Part shown: positions 5,575 through 7,728 of the stretch, in pieces
Layout of the letters: every line of letters starts with the position of its first letter
Position numbering within the stretch: the stretch's first letter is position 1
Source: Pseudofrankia asymbiotica
Lineage (GTDB): Bacteria; Actinomycetota; Actinomycetes; Frankiales; Frankiaceae
Direction of reading: 5' to 3'
Assembly: GCF_001983105.1 (NCBI RefSeq)
Contig: NZ_MOMC01000075.1
Coordinates: 16,876 to 24,603 of the forward strand
Length of the DNA stretch: 7,728 bases
Notes under the pieces: model-generated
Seen by the model: only the letters and a program-made list of their open reading frames with translations
The model's database searches: none
What the model was told of the DNA's origin: nothing
Program-made: the position numbers and the translations under genes

Positions 5575-7053
5575 GTGAGCGACCCGCTGATGTACCGGCG
5601 CACGTTCTACATCGACGGCGCCTGGGTGGAGCCCTCGAGCACCGAGGTGCTCCAGGTGATCTCACCGTCCACGGAGGAGGTGGCGGGCGAGGTCCCCCTG
5701 GCCACGACCGCCGACATCGACCGTGCCGTCGGCGCGGCCCGGGCCGCGGTCGACGAGGGCTCCTGGGCCCGCACCAGCCCGGCCGAGCGCGCCGACGTGC
5801 TCAGCCGCGCCGCCGCCGAGCTGCGCAGGCGCGAGGACGACATCGCCCGCATCACCACCGACGAGATGGGCTGCGCGGCGAGCCAGTCGAAGGCCGCGCA
5901 GACGGGCCTGGTCGCCGTCGTCTTCGACTACTACGCCGAGCTGATCCGGTCCTACGAGTTCGAGCGGGTCGTCACCGCCGGCCCCCGGGCCGGCCTGGTG
6001 ACCTCCGAGCCGGTCGGTGTCGTCGGCGCGATCGTCCCGTGGAACGCCCCGATCACGCTGGCCGCGTGGAAGACCGCGCCGGCGCTCGCGGCCGGGTGCC
6101 CGGTGGTGCTCAAGCCCGCGCCCGAGTCGCCGCTGTCGGCCTATGTCTTCGTCGAGGCGCTCGAGGCGGCCGGCGTCCCCGCCGGCCTGGTCAACCTCGT
6201 GCCGGGCGGCCGGGAGGTCGGCGAGCACCTCGTCACCCACCCCGGCACCGACAAGATCGCCTTCACCGGCTCGACCGCCGCCGGCAAGCGGATCATGAGC
6301 CTGTGCGGCGACCAGATCAAACGGGTGTCGCTGGAGCTCGGCGGCAAGTCCGCCTCGATCCTGCTCGACGACGCCGACCTCGCCACGGTCATCCCGGCCG
6401 TCGTCCACGGCGGCATGCACCTGTCCGGCCAGGTCTGCGGCGCGCACACCCGGGTGCTGGTGCCCCGGTCCCGCTACGAGGAGGCGCTCGCCATCGCGGG
6501 CGCGGCGGCCGACGCCGAGCCGGTCGGCGACCCGCACGACCCGGCGGTCATCGTCGGCCCGCTGGTCGCCGAGCGCCAGCGCACCCGCGTCGAGGGCCTG
6601 GTCGCCGGCGCCATCGCCGACGGAGCCCGGGCGGTGGCCGGCGGCAGACGGCCCGCGCACCTGCCCAAGGGCTGGTACGTCGCGCCGACGATCCTCGGCG
6701 ACGTCCACAACGACATGCGGATCGCCCGCGAGGAGATCTTCGGGCCGGTCCTGAGCTTCATCCCCTACGACGACTCGGACGGCGCCGACGACGCGGTCCG
6801 GATCGCCAACGACTCGGAGTACGGCCTGTCCGGCGGCGTCTGGAGTGGGGATCCGGCGCGGGCGCTCGGCGTCGCCCGCCGGCTGCGCACCGGCAGCGTC
6901 GCGGTCAACGGCAGCTACCCGCCCTTCCCGATGGTGCCGTTCGGCGGCTTCAAGCAGTCGGGCATCGGCCGGGAGCTGGGCCCGGAGGGGTTGGAAAGCT
7001 TCCTGGAGAAGCGCAGCATCGGTCTCCCGCCCTCGCTCATCCCCGGCGCATAG
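5575..7053 (+). CDS. NAD(P)-dependent aldehyde dehydrogenase
   Basis: A complete 492-residue class-3-fold aldehyde dehydrogenase, normal length for the superfamily, cytosolic, oxidising an aldehyde to the acid. Key residues are all present: Asn157 in VPWNAP, Lys180 in VVLKPAPESP, nucleotide loop FTGSTAAGK (230-238), Glu254 in LELGGKS, catalytic Cys288 in SGQVCGAHTR, Glu387 in EEIFGPV, and the C-terminal PFGGFKQSGIGRELG. An Ala-His follows the catalytic Cys-Gly where Ala-Gly or similar is more common. The GTG at 5575 is preferred because GGGAGG ends four bases before it; an in-frame ATG at 5590 lies 19 bases from that site. It is first in a plus-strand run with a small barrel protein and another aldehyde dehydrogenase. 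Substrate is not evident; neighbours suggest catabolism of an imported organic compound. Confidence 0.96.
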   Translation: MSDPLMYRRTFYIDGAWVEPSSTEVLQVISPSTEEVAGEVPLATTADIDRAVGAARAAVDEGSWARTSPAERADVLSRAAAELRRREDDIARITTDEMGCAASQSKAAQTGLVAVVFDYYAELIRSYEFERVVTAGPRAGLVTSEPVGVVGAIVPWNAPITLAAWKTAPALAAGCPVVLKPAPESPLSAYVFVEALEAAGVPAGLVNLVPGGREVGEHLVTHPGTDKIAFTGSTAAGKRIMSLCGDQIKRVSLELGGKSASILLDDADLATVIPAVVHGGMHLSGQVCGAHTRVLVPRSRYEEALAIAGAAADAEPVGDPHDPAVIVGPLVAERQRTRVEGLVAGAIADGARAVAGGRRPAHLPKGWYVAPTILGDVHNDMRIAREEIFGPVLSFIPYDDSDGADDAVRIANDSEYGLSGGVWSGDPARALGVARRLRTGSVAVNGSYPPFPMVPFGGFKQSGIGRELGPEGLESFLEKRSIGLPPSLIPGA

Positions 7054-7058
7054 CCGAG

Positions 7059-7093
7059 GGTGCGGCGGCGGCGCTCCGTGCCGCCGCCGCACC
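7059..7093 (+). terminator. Strong hairpin after the aldehyde dehydrogenase (terminator or attenuator)
   Basis: GGTGCGGCGGCGGC (7059-7072) pairs perfectly with 7080-7093 across a 7-base loop, beginning 6 bases after the TAG stop. There is no T-tract. It may end part of the transcription or protect the upstream mRNA, lowering expression of the two genes that follow. Confidence 0.6.
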
Positions 7094-7107
7094 GGGCTCG
7101 GGCAGTA

Positions 7108-7139
7108 CCGCTCCCGGCGTGACGAGACCGGGCGAGCGG
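7108..7139 (+). other. Second hairpin in the 7054-7190 leader
   Basis: CCGCT-CCCGG (7108-7117) pairs with CCGGG-AGCGG (7128-7132 and 7135-7139), leaving a 2-base bulge and a 10-base loop. With the flanking hairpins it makes the spacer upstream of the small barrel gene unusually structured. Confidence 0.4.
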
Positions 7140-7153
7140 ACGGACAGACAAGG

Positions 7154-7169
7154 TCCGCGGCGGCGCGGA
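7154..7169 (+). other. Third hairpin, just before the ribosome binding site
   Basis: TCCGCG (7154-7159) and CGCGGA (7164-7169) form a 6-bp stem with a GCGG loop, ending about 9 bases before the AGAGGAGA ribosome binding site of the next gene. It could affect ribosome access, or be chance in GC-rich DNA. Confidence 0.35.
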
Positions 7170-7190
7170 GCAGGCGGAGAGGAGAGCGGG

Positions 7191-7538
7191 ATGGCGAAGG
7201 GGATCATGCTCGTCCAGGCGAGCCCGGCGAGCCCGGAGCTCGAGGACGAGTTCAACAGGTGGTACGACGAGGACCATCTTCCCGACCTCCTCACCACCCC
7301 GGGGTTCGTCGCCGCGCGCCGTTTCCGGCTGCGGGAGGGGAGCCGCGGCCCGGCCGCCGACGGCGCGCCCCGTTACCTCGCCATCTACGAGATCGAGGCG
7401 GACGACCTCGACGCCGCGCTGCAGGCCATGCGCACCCGCCCCGACAGGGGCGCGGTGAGTGCGGCGCTGGGGATGAACCCGCCGCCCGTCACCTACATCT
7501 ACGACCTCCTCACCGAGGTCACCGAGGTCACCGCGTGA
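7191..7538 (+). CDS. Small EthD-like dimeric alpha-beta-barrel protein
   Basis: A 115-residue cytosolic protein with the N-terminal pattern of ferredoxin-fold dimeric barrels: a first strand GIMLVQASP, then EDEFNRWYDEDHLPDLLTTPGF (about 18-39), then VAARRFRL. The NxWYdexHxPdl...PGF core with His29 is characteristic of EthD/DUF4286-like proteins found beside dehydrogenases and oxygenases in catabolic clusters. The second half has RYLAIYEIEADDLDAALQAM and a YIYDLLTEV end, consistent with the second alpha-beta unit. The start ATG has AGAGGAGA ending 5 bases upstream. The C-terminus TEVTEVTA comes from a tandem 9-bp repeat (7512-7529). Its stop overlaps the start of the next aldehyde dehydrogenase, so the two are very likely translationally coupled. 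The biochemical role is not established; an enzyme or a binder of a reactive intermediate is possible. Confidence 0.82.
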   Translation: MAKGIMLVQASPASPELEDEFNRWYDEDHLPDLLTTPGFVAARRFRLREGSRGPAADGAPRYLAIYEIEADDLDAALQAMRTRPDRGAVSAALGMNPPPVTYIYDLLTEVTEVTA

Positions 7539-7728
7539 CGATCGCCCCGGTGGGCCCGGAGGCGCTGGCGTTTCCGTTCCTGAGCGGTGGCCCGAAGAAG
7601 CTGCTGATCGGCGGCGAATGGGTCGAGCCGGCCTCCGGTCGGACGATCACCAGCGTCAACCCGTCGACGGGCGAGGCGATCGCCGAGCTCGCCGAGGGCG
7701 ACGCGACGGACGTGGACCGTGCCGTCTC
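7535..7728 (+). CDS. Aldehyde dehydrogenase, N-terminal part (cut by window edge)
   Basis: A GTG at 7535 overlaps the previous stop as GTGA, with GAGG seven bases upstream inside the preceding gene. The 64 visible codons begin with about 20 variable residues, then KKLLIGGEWVEPASGRTI and VNPSTGEAIAEL, then EGDATDVDRAV, the standard opening of an aldehyde dehydrogenase before the cofactor domain. The catalytic residues lie beyond the window. It resembles but differs clearly from the complete enzyme upstream, so it is not a tandem duplicate at close range. The coupling to the small barrel gene suggests both act on the same pathway step or adjacent steps. Confidence 0.88.
   Translation, partial: MTIAPVGPEALAFPFLSGGPKKLLIGGEWVEPASGRTITSVNPSTGEAIAELAEGDATDVDRAV

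Noticed and set aside
5662..7092. Minus-strand open frame of 476 codons opposite the aldehyde dehydrogenase
   Set aside because: Low-complexity Arg/Gly/Asp/Val-rich product and no ribosome binding site; the plus strand encodes an intact enzyme with all catalytic residues.
5508..7190. Plus-strand frame of 676 codons running through the aldehyde dehydrogenase into the small barrel gene
   Set aside because: Only the last 115 codons (from 7191) look like a real protein; the rest is Arg/Gly/Pro-rich shadow of the aldehyde dehydrogenase in another frame.
1..7728. Insertion sequence, prophage, toxin-antitoxin or defence system
   Set aside because: No transposase, integrase, terminal inverted repeats with target duplications, or small gene pairs of that kind could be seen; all convincing genes are metabolic, transport or regulatory.

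Overview
The base composition is strongly GC-rich, with C or G at nearly every third codon position. Together with GTG and TTG starts behind GGAGG-type ribosome binding sites, this points to a high-GC actinobacterium. A Frankia-like or related soil genus is my guess; there is no RNA gene in the window to settle it. The window looks like part of an accessory catabolic cluster for a carbonyl or alcohol compound, with its own uptake system and TetR-type regulator.

Layout from left to right. Positions 1-48 hold the first 16 codons of a minus-strand aldehyde dehydrogenase that leaves the window. Positions 246-1034 hold a minus-strand short-chain dehydrogenase (SDR). A 380-base divergent region follows, with promoter-like and palindromic sites. 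A plus-strand TetR-family regulator lies at 1415-2125. It converges, across a perfect hairpin terminator, on a very long minus-strand gene (2194-5241). That gene fuses both permeases (LivH and LivM type) and one ATPase (LivG type) of a branched-chain-amino-acid-type (HAAT) ABC transporter. A second divergent control region (5242-5574) leads into a plus-strand run: a complete aldehyde dehydrogenase (5575-7053), a structured 137-base leader, a small EthD-like/dimeric alpha-beta-barrel protein (7191-7538), and a second plus-strand aldehyde dehydrogenase. The last overlaps its neighbour by four bases and runs off the right edge.

How the genes may work together (inference): the fused transporter imports a small organic compound, the SDR oxidises an alcohol to a carbonyl or reduces the carbonyl, and up to three different aldehyde dehydrogenases oxidise aldehydes to acids. 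The small barrel protein may act on or bind an intermediate, and the TetR protein may sense the substrate. The true substrate cannot be read from the sequence. No solute-binding protein and no LivF ATPase is present in the window.

The least ordinary points are these: the three-domain transporter fusion with a repeat-built linker; a two-block motif shared by the control regions of the SDR and the transporter (GCGATCACA, then AAGTRAGCCCTCAY); a perfect 14-bp palindrome before the complete aldehyde dehydrogenase; and three consecutive hairpins between that gene and the small barrel gene. I see no CRISPR array, insertion sequence, tRNA, rRNA or clear defence system.
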